A stretch of DNA of 64,000 nt from Metridium senile (lineage: Eukaryota > Cnidaria > Anthozoa > Actiniaria > Metridiidae). Below are positions 46,101 to 58,656 of this stretch, piece by piece. The stretch is taken from contig OX459097.1 in the NCBI GenBank assembly GCA_949775045.1, forward strand, positions 6,899,685 to 6,963,684. The letters are read 5' to 3'. A program made the translations under genes and the position numbers. Position 1 is the stretch's first letter, and the number at the start of each line of letters is the position of its first letter. The notes beneath the pieces are model-generated. The model was not told the DNA's origin and made no database searches. It worked only from the letters and a program-made list of their open reading frames with translations.

Positions 46101-49100
46101 CTATTACCTATACCACCTATCATCTTTATCAGTTATATATATAGGTATAAATTACTTATGGTATTTAATTTCATAATTTTACTTACATAGAGCATATTCT
46201 TTATTGGAGGAAATGCTTTGACAACATCCTGAAGAGGAATCCTATCAGTAATTATCATCTCTCTTCTTTTGGAATATGTTTTTTCCATCAACTCTTTGAC
46301 CTTGCTATGGTCCACTCTGCTTCTCTTCCACTCTTGCTGTAATTCGGTGATCACATCACCTGTGATGTTGCTTTCATCATCTGCAGGCACCAACTCCCAC
46401 AATAATTTTTTTTGTTTAGCCGGTCTTCCACCATTTCCCCTAACTGCCTCTGTGTCTTTATCAGATTTTCGCCTTTGTAGCTTTTTGAAACGGTACATGA
46501 TTTTCACTTCAATGGAACCCTTGGAGATAAAAACAAATATTAGCGCATCTTCGCCATACAAATGAATTACAACTCTGACGTTTATCAGCAAATATATAGC
46601 CAGTATTTGCATAATAAGCAACTGAAAACTACTATACATTTGGGACCTTAAGGTTACCGTCCATGTTCGCGGGGTGCTCTCAGTTAAAAATTGTTTAGTG
46701 CGTCACTTAACAATAAAGATAGACAAATTATATATCATTTTAAAGCTTATATAACAGAGAATAAGGTAAGTTTTTTTAAGAAAAAGAATATCTTTAACCA
46801 ATGCTTCACATAAAACCTCAAAATCGAGCGCTTTCATTAAAAAAAGTATAAGTCCAAAAGTTCCTACTACTTCGCCATCATTTCTGCATTATGTCAATCA
46901 GCACATACATGTGTTCAAAACCGTGTCCAGTTTTTTCGATAAAATGCTTCGTTCTTGAATAAATGTGTTTCAAAGTCGACTCATTGTTAAAACTTCAAGT
47001 TAAATAACAAAACGGGCCATAACTCTAAAACTAAGCATTTTATCAAAAAAACTGGACACGGTTTGGAAAACCAATATGTGTTGATTGACATAACGAAGAA
47101 ATGACGGCAAAGTGATTTGTGAAAAACTTGGTTCGAGTAGTTTCACTGTTAAGTAATATATTCTTACTGCAAACCATTGATATTAGTAGCTAGCAGTATT
47201 CAATTGCTTACCCATGGCTTGGTGTCTCTACTAAGCTGAGGTGCCTTCAGAAAGGGAAACCTTTCCACAATCATTTGGGAAACACTTTCCCTTTCTGATT
47301 TGTTGGGAGCACGAGTAAAGTTCTGGATGCTCGTGCAAACATCACGCACGAGCTCGTTGATTTGATTGGGCATCAAGAACTGCTTATCCAGCCCAGCTTC
47401 TACTGAATATGAAAACTGAAATATAAATTTTCACTGCATTAATATACATATATATGTCTGTGATGTAAATATAGTTTGAGGTAGAAACTTGACTTGGCAT
47501 CAAACACAAGTGAAATTCTGTGAATGATAAGACATTTTCATATTAACACATATTAAAACAAAATAGCTTCATTATTTAGTAATTGTCATTACCCTTTTTG
47601 GTAGGCTGTAATTCCTTAGCCAGTTCACCTAATATAAATTAACAGAAATCCAATCAATCAAAATATCACAAATCATTCAAAATATTACCTAAAATCATAA
47701 ACCATTGAACAATTAATATAAATTATGGTCATGGTATGGACCGTACAGTTAACAGCTTCCTTTCTAAATCTGGACAGCATTTATGTTAACTCATATGACC
47801 ATTTTTACAGTCAAAGGACATAGTGTGTCCCCTAGACTGCATTGTACATTTCATTATTCTATTCTTGACTTCATTCTTCATCTTCCAGAATTTGGTTAAA
47901 GTATTCAAAAAATTAGATTTATTATCTATATTGATAATAGTTTAAATTATTTTTGATACCATAATTAATTATATGGATTTTGAGAAATTTGAAAAACAAG
48001 GAATGAAGTCAAACATCGAATAGTGAGTAATGAATAATGCAGTCTAGACAGGCACGCTTCATGTTCACTGACTGTAACGGCCCAAAAACATCATGTGATA
48101 TTGAAAGGGTCTCTTGCGCCTTTTTCTATCTTAGAAAGCAAAAATCCTGAAGCAAGTCCCAAGGTTTTCCTTTATCATTTTATTCATTTTCGAACTTGAA
48201 AATATGACATGATGTTTTGAGGTCTTACAAATGATCAAATAAACCAAAAACACGATCGATCAAATTTTTTCAAGGTGTTCAATTCAGTTTATTGTTTCTG
48301 TAGTCAATGTAAGTCTCACCTGGTTTGAGGACCTATCACATAAGGAGGAGGAAGAAGACTGAAATAGTAAATCAATAAATGGTTTTAGATTTATAACTCA
48401 TTATATATCATTCAACAACAGATTTTCTTCCGTTCTCATTGGTCGAGGGGCAATCATGTGACGTGATAGTGCCAGCTGTTGTTGAATGATAAGAATATAC
48501 AATATGTGCTTCTGTAGTTTCAGATTGCAAAGCCACGTGCAATGCATTCTGGGTTGGACTCACGAAAAAGTGAGCACCAAAACATGACAAGCCGCCACAG
48601 GCCGTGAAATGGGATTTCATGAAGACTTTGAAGTGTTTTTATCCAACCTTCACGCTTTATTTTTAAATTCTAATGCAACATAACTTGAACTAACATAACT
48701 TTTTTATCCGTTCTAACTACAATATTTTGCTTTATTTCAAAGGATCAACTCGAGGGAACTTGAGTATTTTGATCTGATAAATCTCTATCTAGTCTTAGGT
48801 AAGAATTCTTATCAATTTCTCCCTCTTGTAGTCTATTATAGATATGGCATTTAGACATAGAAATTGTGCAATGTTTTATTCTCACTACAGTGATACTTGT
48901 GAAAGGCTTCACAATATTTTTATGGGGTTTACGATAGTGTAAAATACATGGCTCACTTCACAGCATAAAGCTGTGTGAAATTTGTCAGCAACTGGTCTTT
49001 TAAGACTTCAAATATAATTATGATTCAGTCGGTATACCAGATAGAAAGTGATTAGTTATCCTTAAGACCTCTTATTGTGTAAGTTATAAGTTTGGTTCAG

Positions 49101-49980
49101 CGTTTGCAATTTCAATTGCTTGCCTTGTTATTTTTATAATCAGTCCCGTCGGTTGAGGTTGAAGTTGAAGTGAGCCGTGTATTTTGCCCTATTTATGGAA
49201 ATTTTTACCACTGTTTTGACAATTAAATACAGCACAATTTCTAGTGGTAAATCTCATCTCTACAATTGACTACAAGAGGGAAAAAACTATGCAAATTCTT
49301 GACCGAAGAATAGTTCACAGATCAAAACACTCGAGTTGACTCTTTAAACATGTTAGAAATAAAACAAAATATTGTAGTTAAAACGGTTAAAAATGTTACT
49401 TACTTGTAAATTATATTCTTTGAGGACTAATGTCCAAGACATGTTGCATTAGAATTGAAAAATAAAGCCTGAAAGTTGGATAAAAACATTTCAAAGTCTT
49501 CATGAATTTGCATACAATTACACGGCCTGGAGTTGACGGCCTGTCATGTTTTGGTGCTGACTTTTTCGTGAGCCCAGCCCAGAATGTGTTGCGTGCAGCG
49601 TTGCAATCTGAAACTACAGAAGCACCTATAGAGCAGTTCAATCTTGGGCTAAAGTTATGCAGGATAGTTGTCCTTGGAAACTGGATGTTCCTCAAAACTT
49701 CATAGTCGCCCTTGAACTGAATTCTCTGGCGATTATTTGTTTTTCTGAACATCCAGTTTCTGCGGGCAACTACCACAGCATAATGCCCTTGATTCAACTA
49801 CTCTATTCTTTAAATATATAGGAGACACTTAATCGTACATTTTAGTGTGAAACATTTTTAGCTTAAGTTCACTAAGAAAATCAAAATAATTGAGTGACAG
49901 AAAAATGTGATAAGCTTACACACAATTTATATAAAATATCGTACCTGGTTTGGCGATTTAGAACCAGAGGAAATAGAAGA
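43103..49980 (-). CDS. SAMD3-like protein, C-terminal part, at least 8 exons; 5' end unresolved
   Basis: Exons in gene order: 49945-49980, 48320-48358, 47593-47628, 47212-47415, 46187-46519, 45565-45739, 44329-44441, 43103-43414; 415 codons plus stop, all junctions in frame. The pattern VSQMIVERFPFLKAP...KPW, then YRFKKLQRRK, a Lys-rich stretch, YSKRREMIITDRIPLQDVVKAFPPIKN, and a late block PCIVVSDN...VVVDGMAL...YFLYNISYQ matches the conserved C-terminal region of animal proteins usually named sterile alpha motif domain-containing protein 3-like. Their biochemical function is unknown to me. The first three mini-exons (36-39 bp, Ser-rich) are supported only by splice signals and frame. I found no convincing start Met or SAM domain; more exons may lie upstream. 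It is divergent from the tyrosine recombinase gene. Confidence 0.65.
43657..43988. mobile_element. MITE family R, copy 1 (ACAGTCAAAGGACAT ends)
   Basis: Left end present twice in tandem (tagtcaaaggacatgaagcgt at 43658 and tacagtcaaaggacatgaagc at 43691); right end atgtcctttgactgta. The arms also share gtctagactgcat and its complement. TA flanks suggest Tc1/mariner. In the last intron of the SAMD3-like gene. Confidence 0.85.
46866..47112. repeat. inverted repeat, arms about 90 bp
   Basis: acttcgccatcatttctgc ... gtgtccagttttttcgataaa faces tttatcaaaaaaactggacac ... gaagaaatgacggcaaag. Non-coding, in a SAMD3-like intron. Confidence 0.8.
47808..48074. mobile_element. MITE family R, copy 2
   Basis: cagtcaaaggacatagtgtg ... 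catgttcactgactg between TA dinucleotides. Shares the inner blocks ctagactgcat and aatgcagtctagac with copy 1. Confidence 0.85.
48490..49640. repeat. 1.15-kb inverted repeat
   Basis: The two halves are diverged reverse complements centred near 49065: ttctgtagtttcagattgca / tgcaatctgaaactacagaag, cacgaaaaagtgagc / gactttttcgtgag, and tggataaaaacatttcaaag / tttgaagtgtttttatcca. A 128-codon minus frame (49411-49797) crosses it but overlaps the repeat and looks like chance. Sits in a SAMD3-like intron. Confidence 0.8.
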
Positions 49981-50206
49981 CTGAAACAGAAAATTGTTAA
50001 CTAATTATTAAATTATAAACTTATTATTAATAATGAGTGAATATCTTTCCGGTAGTAATCGTACGACTCGCTCCATGACGCCAGTAGGAATCCTACAGCA
50101 ATAGCCAATGAGAGAGCTGTAAATCATTTCACAAAAAGGTGTCGTGAATAAATTAAAACATTTTTACCATCACATTCTGAACACACTTTATAAATGCTAC
50201 AAAATT
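49981..50206. promoter_or_regulatory. probable shared promoter between SAMD3-like and recombinase genes
   Basis: 226 bp between the outermost minus-strand exon I can place and the recombinase start codon. It contains tagccaatgagagagc, a CCAAT box on the plus strand (about 50103). Inference only: it holds if no further upstream exon of the SAMD3-like gene exists. Confidence 0.35.
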
Positions 50207-53200
50207 ATGCCGAAACGAAAGACTAATTATAAAGGCCGAAGCCCAAACGTTACTGGTTTCGAGCAAAAGGGGGGGAGGGAAGAAGACTTATCAACATTTT
50301 TACCGGGAAACCTCGTCGCGGGACAATCTCTAGCCGCAAGAAACCAAGGCAAAGCTTTGGATGAGCGAACTTTGCGTCTTTACGAGACAAGGCTCATTCA
50401 TCTCGAGAAGTTCGCCGCCGAGCAAGGGGATCAAGCAGTCCTCTTCGGAGAAGACAAAAAGCCGTTCATGGCTGTAACAATCATGACCTTTTTGCGTAAG
50501 TATAACCTAATTGATTGTAGATCTTAGAATAGTTTCATCTTTGCTCTTTGACATCTTTGTCTTTGATCACTCTACTATGACCATATACTGTACGGGATAC
50601 TGTAAACCTTCATTCGAGAAGCGTGGCATGTAATTCAGAGAACAAAAAGAGAAAGTTTAACTAGGTATTTAAGTAAGTGACTTTCAATTCTGGAAACACT
50701 TTAAGATCTTTAAAGAGGTAGCTAATTTTAGTTTTAAAACAATGAGGTGATGGTCGGGACGGCGTGGCACGCCGAAACTCAATGTAAGCACTTTATCAAC
50801 ACGCTCAGTGAAAATATTCCACGAACAACAATTCTTTCTTTATATCAGTGTTATATGTTTTCTATATTTTATATCATAAATACCTCTTAATTAACAATAA
50901 TGAGGCTTTAGCTAAAATTATGTTATTTTAATGAAAATAATGGTTTGCCGGTAATGCCGAAGTATTTTGACATTTTTATAATACCGACGGGCAGTTGCTT
51001 CTCGCAACAAAACTGACCCTAATATAATATAGTAGCTCACGCTAATAAAACTATCAATAAAATGAAATACCAATAGTGAGCAACTAACTGTACATCTCAA
51101 GATAAAAATTGAAAAGTATACGCCGACATAAACACGTTACAATAGTCCACTTGACGCGATCTATGGACTCGTTCAACTCAGTTTGTGGACGGGACTTCTT
51201 GTCCATCTTATTCGCGACAACGCAAAATGTGGATTCAAACATGCATAGTATAGTCCATCATAGTTAAGTCCATGGTATACAAGTCCATATTTTGAGTTGA
51301 CGCGTTCAACTCAGTTTGTGGACAGGAAACAATTTTGTTTATTAACAATGGTTCCCACAAACAACAACTTATTGGAATTATTTTTAATTTGTTTCTGTAT
51401 TGAATTTTAGAAAAAAAATGCGAACGAAAAGGGAAGAAGATGGGTTCCCTTACATGCGAAGGGCTCAAACCGCCAGTAATCAATGGCTATAAATCGGCAT
51501 TCCGATATTGGTTTAATGCGTTTGGCCATTCTGCCCCTTATGCCGAGGAAGTAGTAAAGGACGACGATGGGAAAATATTGTCAATCATTCCAAGCGGAAA
51601 CCCTATGATGTCTCCTGGTTAGTTTTGAAAGCACGATTTTCATTCATTAATTTTGTTCCCTTACAATAATCAATATTTTTCTGTTTATAGAAGTCAAACA
51701 ACTAATCAAGCAATTGATAAAAAGGGCGAAGCGTCCTTCAAAAAAGGACACTCAAAGGGGTCGACAAGCATACGAGCCAAAGAAAGCTCCTCCTTTCTTG
51801 GTTGACGACCTCTTAAGAATGAGGAACTACTGTTTAATGACTATAGAGGTAATTATTAAAAGGTTGGAAGTTGGCAGACCAATTAAAAAAAGGCACAAAC
51901 GATTAGTATAAAGTGCTTTAACCAGAATCCCTCATTTTATTAACCACAATGCCTCATTCTATTCGAAAACAAAATGGCGGACGTAAGCGTCTCACGGATA
52001 AAACATATAACTTCTATTGCCACTAGCGTAATTACCTGGCCATGAATTAACACCGTACTCCTATATGTTGATAAGGTAAACACACTCAACATGTCTATAC
52101 TGTTCGTCGAAAATGGTCAATAAATGAATTATCGTCAGTCGTTTGAAACTAGAAAGAAATCTCTGCTCGTAGGGTATTTGAAACTTGATCATAACATTTC
52201 GTATTTTGTTCATTATTTACCATTCTTCAACATATCAAAAAATATAAGATGACGTCAAAAAAGAATTTAAATAGCATCAAAGTTATAAATTGTGAAGCTT
52301 CATACACGTTTATATTCGTTTTGTAAACACGGTGCTTGTTTCGTTGATGCAAAAAATGCCTGTATAATGGTAAAAATAACATTGTAAAGTATCTTAAACA
52401 TCGCACTACCACTACAGCTGGCAATTTTTTTACAAAAAATAAATAAACACTTTATTTAAGGTAGCCGTACTTATTATCGTCGTGTTTTTCGTAAAAAAAA
52501 AAATAATATATATGGGCAATTCCATATGAGAGAGCAAAAATTCATCAAAATGAAAACAAATAATCTGAGGCCAACTATACTATATTTGAATAGAGTATAT
52601 AACTTACCATGTAATGTTGATTTTGTGATTTATCTATTTTATATAGTCATGATTCTATTGATAATGTAAGGCACATTCAAACATATTCTGGATAACAACT
52701 GACACAGATTTAATTATTTCATATTTAACTTTCAATATAACCAGTTGTTCATTCTTACACATTTGTGTGCATTGATAAATTTATACAGCTTTCTTACTTT
52801 CTTTTATACCATGTTATTTATTTATTCTTGATTTATCTATTTTATATATTCATGATTCTATTGATTATTGTGGAGTTAATAAATTTTATTAGTCACTAAA
52901 TCCTCAAACTCGTACAATGTCTATCAATTTGTAATATTTTTATGAAACAGTACCACATGAATAGTCATTGGTTAAGTATGCTCACTCTTTTTTCCACTCT
53001 ACCCTAAATTTAAAAAATGCTTATCTCAAAAATCTCCTCACCCTTAATCTTCATTTGATAATTATCAACTTTAAATGCCATATTCTGCCAATTCACAATT
53101 ATATATTACAATGTACTTGTTGCATGTGTTATGAGGCAGCAATGTGCTACCTATTACGTATGCTAGTTTAAATACATGCTATTACGTATATATGCTTTTA

Positions 53201-56200
53201 CACTTTTGATTTTGAATTACACGTTTCTTTAGTATTATAATTACACATCAATTGCAGATGACATATACATAACGATAAGTTAAAAAAATAGAAAAATAAG
53301 TAATGGAATACTTACAAAATAAATGTTTAAATGTTTAGGGACTAAGAGGACTATGGCTGTGGACAGTTGCAGTATTTTCTTTTGGTCTATTTCTAAGAGG
53401 AGAAGAACCCCTAAGGCTAAAAATAAAACATTTGTCATTTCCTCCGGGATTCAATGGTAAGTATATGTAATTTAATTCACTTAATTTTTAAGGCCCTTTA
53501 ATTTGAGGAGCCAAATTATTTGATTTGATTTAGAATTCATTACCTTAATATTATCTAGCTTCCTTGACTTCATAATGTACATTTACACTTTTATATTAGT
53601 ATATAACAACCATTCAAATATTGATCATCTCGTTTCAAATTTAATCAACATATTAATTTTACTATTCATATATTTATTCTTGTAATTAACATATTTATAA
53701 TTCTACTACTCATATACTTATTCTTGTAAATTTTATGGTATTATTAGCAGGGCCATAGTGAACACTACTGGGCAACCAGTGACTATCTTAAACCTCATTA
53801 AATAAAGACACATCATCATCATTGTGTAATTATTCAAAGTTTCAGTAAAATCAGTGATTAATTGGTATATCCATTGCCTTTTCAAGCGCAATCAGATACC
53901 ATTCCACATCGGATTGAAGTAAAGATCCCATTTTCAAAAGCAGACAGGCAAGCAAAAGGTACACTTACTATTTGCAAAAAATTATAATTGTCATTGTAGC
54001 ATCATTCAGTTTGTATACGATTTGTAGAATAGTGCATACTATACCACTATTTATGTTATGCACTCGCTGTCATAACTGCAGCCAGGGTGTGGGAATTTAA
54101 AAATAAATAATTTTTGAAAATATATTATTTTGTAAATAATAATAGTGCATGATCAATTCTGCGAGCACATCATAAAAATTGTCAAGTGGAGTATGAGCTG
54201 CTAGCCCATGTACTATGAGGCTATCATCTCGTGGTCCACGAAGCCGAGAGCTGTTTTAGTATAAGCATATATAATCGGTCAAATAAAGAATCAACAATTC
54301 GTACAGACCTGTACTTAATTTGTGATAGACTAGTCTGTGTCACATTCTGAATTTCTCTCTAACTGTTCGATGTAGGCAAATTGTAGACCATTAGTATAAT
54401 AAAAATGGATAAGCTAATCGATCAATATGTTTATGGATTTATAATCATTTGTCAATTTTACTTCTTATTGAATTGTTTTAGGGGCTTCATTGACTCTATG
54501 GTCTAACCCTTTAGATCAAAGACTCTGTCCTGTAAGGGCTCTCCTTGCTTGGCTTATGTTAACTGGTAACTAGCATTTATTTATTTGAATAAGACATGAC
54601 TTTTCTTTATGTATCTCCTAAAAACAAGTAAAAGAACAGACTTGTTTCGCTGGCCCATTGCCGACTTCTCTCTCTCTTTTTACGAGTTGCGGTGCATCAA
54701 GTCTGCGTACCATGCGGAGAGTAAGAGTAACGACTGGGTACGAGTCTGTATCTGCCAGTCGTTCCTTTTTCTCAAATTAATTAAAAATGTACCAAATGTA
54801 CTGCTCTTTTAATCTTCCATTTGTTTGGTATGTTGTTTGTCATTGAAAATTTGTTTTTATTCAAGGGATTACCAAAGGACTCATCTTTCCTCGTATTGCA
54901 CGAAATAATGTTAAACTGAGCGCATCCAAGGGATGTCATGGTGTTTCCTCATACAGGAAAACATTTGCCAAAGTAAGTATATAGGGGTTTCGGTAAGCAT
55001 TCCGGGAGTATGCCAATTCGGGAAGAAACGAAAACAATAGATTTATTATTACATTTATATAGTAGCAAGGCCTCACTCAATCACTCATTTAATTCTACAA
55101 TTATGCTACTAAAGGACAACTTCAGAAGATAAACTTTTTTCAATTTACAAAATACATGTATATATATATATAGCTTTACAGCTATAAGTTGGGACACAAA
55201 AAAAATAATTTCTAAATATATAATAACAAAATTAATAAAAGGGCTGCTCTAAAGTAAAAATGTGAGTATGTATCTGTTGGAAACAAAAATGTTCTAGTTT
55301 ACTCTGAAAACGTCTACCCTGAAAGGTTATACAACAATTGTAAATGCATTGTACCAACAAGAGGTAAAATTTTTGTAGGCGGTTTGTGAAAATAGAGGTA
55401 TAGATATACTTTTACTGGAAGCTTAGCATGTACAAATTAAATATCTTGTTCTTCCCGAATTGGCATACTCCCGGACTGGTTAGTCTGGCACCATCATCAG
55501 GTTCAAATGACCAAATGTATTGTTGTTTTTCATTTAACAGCCACATTGAATATTTTAGACTACAAACTGATTAGATTAACGTCAGAATAACATCGAATCA
55601 GGATTCTTTAATGTGATTAAACTGTTATTTGAATATTTAATGTTTATTTAATGGATATGAAAAATGTTTACACTTGAAAGTTAATGATACATGTTTTGCT
55701 TTTCAAAAGATGTGTAAATATCTCTTTGGAAAAGAATATACCACCCATTCGATAAGAAGGTCTGCTGCTCAATGGGCTGCACGTTGTGGTGCTGATGACA
55801 GCACTATTAAGAGGTCAGGAAGATGGTAAGTTCATTCCTTCAAATGCTTGATAAGTAAATATGCCAAACAAATCATAACTAGATCCTGGTGTCCAGGGTA
55901 AACTGGGCTACCATTGGCTGCACAACATTTGTTTTTTATGTACCAGGATTCCTGTGTTGCCTTCCTGGGGGAGGGGATGGGGTGAAATGTTAACACTTTG
56001 TAACACAACCATCCCGGTTCATAGAAATAGATGTTGAGCAGATTCAAACAAGCAAAAAAACACAAATTGCCTCAATTACTGTCCATCTTTATTTTCATGA
56101 ATTATTTCTCAAAAGTTCCTTGATAATAATGTTTCTGAGACTTACTTTTCATTTATAAATAAGAACATGATGAAATTTGGGATAGACTCCAGCCCCTTTT

Positions 56201-56943
56201 CAGGACTTTCTTAAATATTTGTTTTCAATTGATCAATACATTTATGGCATTTGGCATAGCCCTTTATACATATGAAAGTGTTGACTAAAGTGGCATCTAT
56301 AGGATTTCCTTTTTGTGAACTGGGAAAATTGGATTTTATGCACTGGTCACCAATCAAATAAAACACACATGGCAATAATATTTTAGCAAAACATAATTTG
56401 AAAGTTATGACACTTTCAATGATATAAAAACTACTGAAATGAGCTATGTTGGGTGTAACAAACAAAATAAAGTAATTGTCAAAAAAATTTGTCATGTGAT
56501 GATTTTTTTTAGTTTCAATAGAAAACAATAGAATTAATATAAAATAGTACAAATTAGTATTACTAATATTTCATGAATATATTTTTTGTACTCTATATTT
56601 AGATTCACAAAACTGGAAATAAGTATACCATACTATTTTTATTTTATTTGCCATATCATATTAATCATTACAGACCAATTTTACATTGAAGGAGGAACAG
56701 AAACAAAATATTCTTAATTAGTTTTTATTGTTAGATCAACCAAAATGGCTGCAGTGTCTTTACCATAAATTTGATGAAAGTGAATTAAATACTGCTTCAT
56801 ACTTTGCATCATTTTTATTTTGCAGGAAGTCTGACAGTTTTGAGTTATACACTCAAGACGCACGTGCAGAGATGATCAAGATGCACCATGACAACAAACC
56901 AGCTCTGGACCATAAGAAATGGATGTTCAAGCCATTAAGATGA
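50207..56943 (+). CDS. spliced tyrosine recombinase (Crypton/DIRS-type integrase fold), 9 exons
   Basis: Exons: 50207-50495, 51411-51617, 51691-51848, 53339-53456, 53887-53958, 54482-54565, 54866-54972, 55710-55825, 56826-56943. Borders are GT..AG, the frame is kept, 422 aa. N-terminal half: a helical core-binding domain (LDERTLRLYETRL, INGYKSAFRYW). Catalytic half: first Arg in FGLFLRGEEPLRL, LCPVRALLAWLMLTG, a Lys in GITKGLIFPR, HSIRRSAAQWAARCG (HxxR), SGRW, and Tyr in FELYTQDA. That is the R-K-HxxR-W-Y set of active tyrosine recombinases, so DNA cleavage and joining is plausible. The start at 50207 (MPKRK) gives a basic N-terminus; a Met at 50144 is in frame. Known relatives are Crypton/DIRS transposons and Crypton-derived host genes. 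Nine introns and no terminal repeats seen argue for a host gene or an intron-bearing element. No GCR1 or other DNA-binding domain is visible. Confidence 0.85.
53748..53823 (+). mobile_element. short retroelement 3' tail
   Basis: actatcttaaacctcattaaataaagacacatcatcatcatt resembles LINE 3' ends of the type cctcattaaataaa(TTA/TCA)n. Only about 75 bp, in recombinase intron 4. Confidence 0.4.
55002..55474. mobile_element. 473-bp MITE with perfect CCGGGAGTATGCCAATTCGG ends
   Basis: The first and last 26 bp are perfect inverted repeats (continuing GAAGAA). The inside is AT-rich without coding potential. I see no clear target-site duplication. In recombinase intron 7, 29 bp after the donor. Confidence 0.85.
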
Positions 56944-57366
56944 CTGCAGACATTTTAACTTAGATAACTTAAAGTGCCTATATCACCCACACAGTTTTTA
57001 GCTAAAAGTACTCTTAAATATAGGACATTTAAGTTGAGCAGTGAAAAATTTCCAGAAAAATATTTTTGTACCCGATTATTAACATGGACTGTTGTCAAAA
57101 ATCGAAATCCTGCTGTGAGGTCATTGTAGGAACACAAACGGCAATCTCTGTCTAAATAAATGGTGTTCCTATCATGACGTCATAAACTCGGACAGGGTCT
57201 TCAGATACTGAAATTTGTAAGCTCATAAAAAGTCAATGGAAAATGAAAACTCCATTTTTTTCAATGCAAAGAAGCTTTAACTGATATTTAGATTTAGGTG
57301 ATATAGGCACTTTAACTATTACTATTACTTACAACAAAAATCTGTCTTTTACATTTATTAAAAATT

Positions 57367-57722
57367 TATGGAAATGGTTAGGAAAGCCATTTGTTGTATG
57401 TGTTTGTAATTTTTTTTTTCAACCTTGACTGTGCACAATCTTTTGTTTCACTGTTGCTTTGGCCAAACGTACATCTGAGTGAACAGACCAAAAATTATTT
57501 TGGCTGTTGTTTCAAAATACTCAAATATTTAGAACAAATATTACAATATTCTTTACAATAAATATATAAAAAAAATATATATATATATATAGAAAAAGTT
57601 TATGTTTACTCATATTGAAATTTTGATTGGCCATAAAGAAAAAATTGTGCAGAGTTAAGACCGGTTCAACTTTGAAATGCAAACCAAGACATAAAAAATT
57701 TCCTAGCCAGTCCCCTCTACAA
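57367..57722. mobile_element. MITE family S, copy 1
   Basis: atggaaatggttaggaaag at the left; ttcctagccagtcccctcta at the right. Inner blocks ctgtgcacaatcttttgttt and attgtgcagagttaagaccgg match copy 2 at 62206-62490. Older and more diverged. Confidence 0.75.
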
Positions 57723-57889
57723 ACTATGGAAAATTGAGGTATAGTTTCTGTTCACAATCTTAAATTCATAAGAATCTTGTACTAAAAGATTCAATGATTG
57801 TTTTATCTATCTAAGTGTGCCCAGTTAGAGTATGCTACTTAATAAACATATTAGGCATAACTGTAACATTATCCTCCTCTCATTTACAG

Positions 57890-58027
57890 AAAATTAGATA
57901 GCTTGGAGTTAAATACATACAGGATGCTCTAGCTGAGTTAATAAAACTGCAGCATGACAACAAGCCAGTCACTGACCACAAAAAGTGGTTCAATCATTAC
58001 AATAACTTTTCATATCCTGCAAATTAA
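57890..58027 (+). pseudogene. decayed duplicate of the recombinase terminal exon
   Basis: Follows an intact acceptor (catttacag). In two frames it reads KLDSLELNT then, after a 2-nt shift, QDALAELIKLQHDNKPVTDHKKW to a stop at 58027, parallel to KSDSFELYTQDARAEMIKMHHDNKPALDHKKW of the real exon. The catalytic Tyr codon has become AAT (Asn). The first base is A instead of G, so splicing exon 8 to this acceptor would make TGA at once and give a protein without the Trp and Tyr. Confidence 0.85.
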
Positions 58028-58656
58028 TTTTCAAATCAAAGACCAGAAAACATTATTGATTTAAATTCGTCCATTATTTTCCAAACTTGTTTTTCTATCG
58101 ATAATTAATCAGTGAAGTGTGATTAAACAAAACGAGGTATATGATACATCAATTTGCATAAAGTATGAATGCATCACTTCAAAATTGCAAAAATGTAAAC
58201 CTGATTTAGTAGAGTACATTTTTCAATAAATCCTGTTATGACTTTTCACACTCAAAAGTAATTTTGTTGTTATCATTAAATTTCAACATGTACAAATCAT
58301 TTCACCATAGTTCAATATTGAAGCCAAATATTTTAACATTTCACTTTTCAACATTGATTAGTAAATGTAAATTCATGCATGTAAATTCAGTTAAGTTCAA
58401 TATTGAACACTAGTAGCTGACACCACTAACAAAACAAAAATCATAATGAATTTTGGTCTTTAAAGTAGATGAAGAATAAATTGCGACAAGATTTTACTGC
58501 AATGTTATCATTTCTGCAAACTCACACAATCAAATGTGCCTTGGTATTTTGACTTCTAAAATTCCTGAATACAGATAACCAATCATGATAACAATACGAC
58601 TATTTGGGTAAGCAGAAATTGGAAGTTGCAGTAAATATATGATTAAAAAATATATA

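Noticed and set aside
46269..46565. 98-codon plus-strand frame
   Set aside because: Antisense of a well-supported SAMD3-like exon.
49411..49797. 128-codon minus-strand frame
   Set aside because: Overlaps the 1.15-kb inverted repeat and has no domain or splice support.
50033..50081. Minus-strand ATG (MERVVRLLPERY) as a start for the SAMD3-like gene
   Set aside because: No donor in the right phase links it to the 49945-49980 exon.
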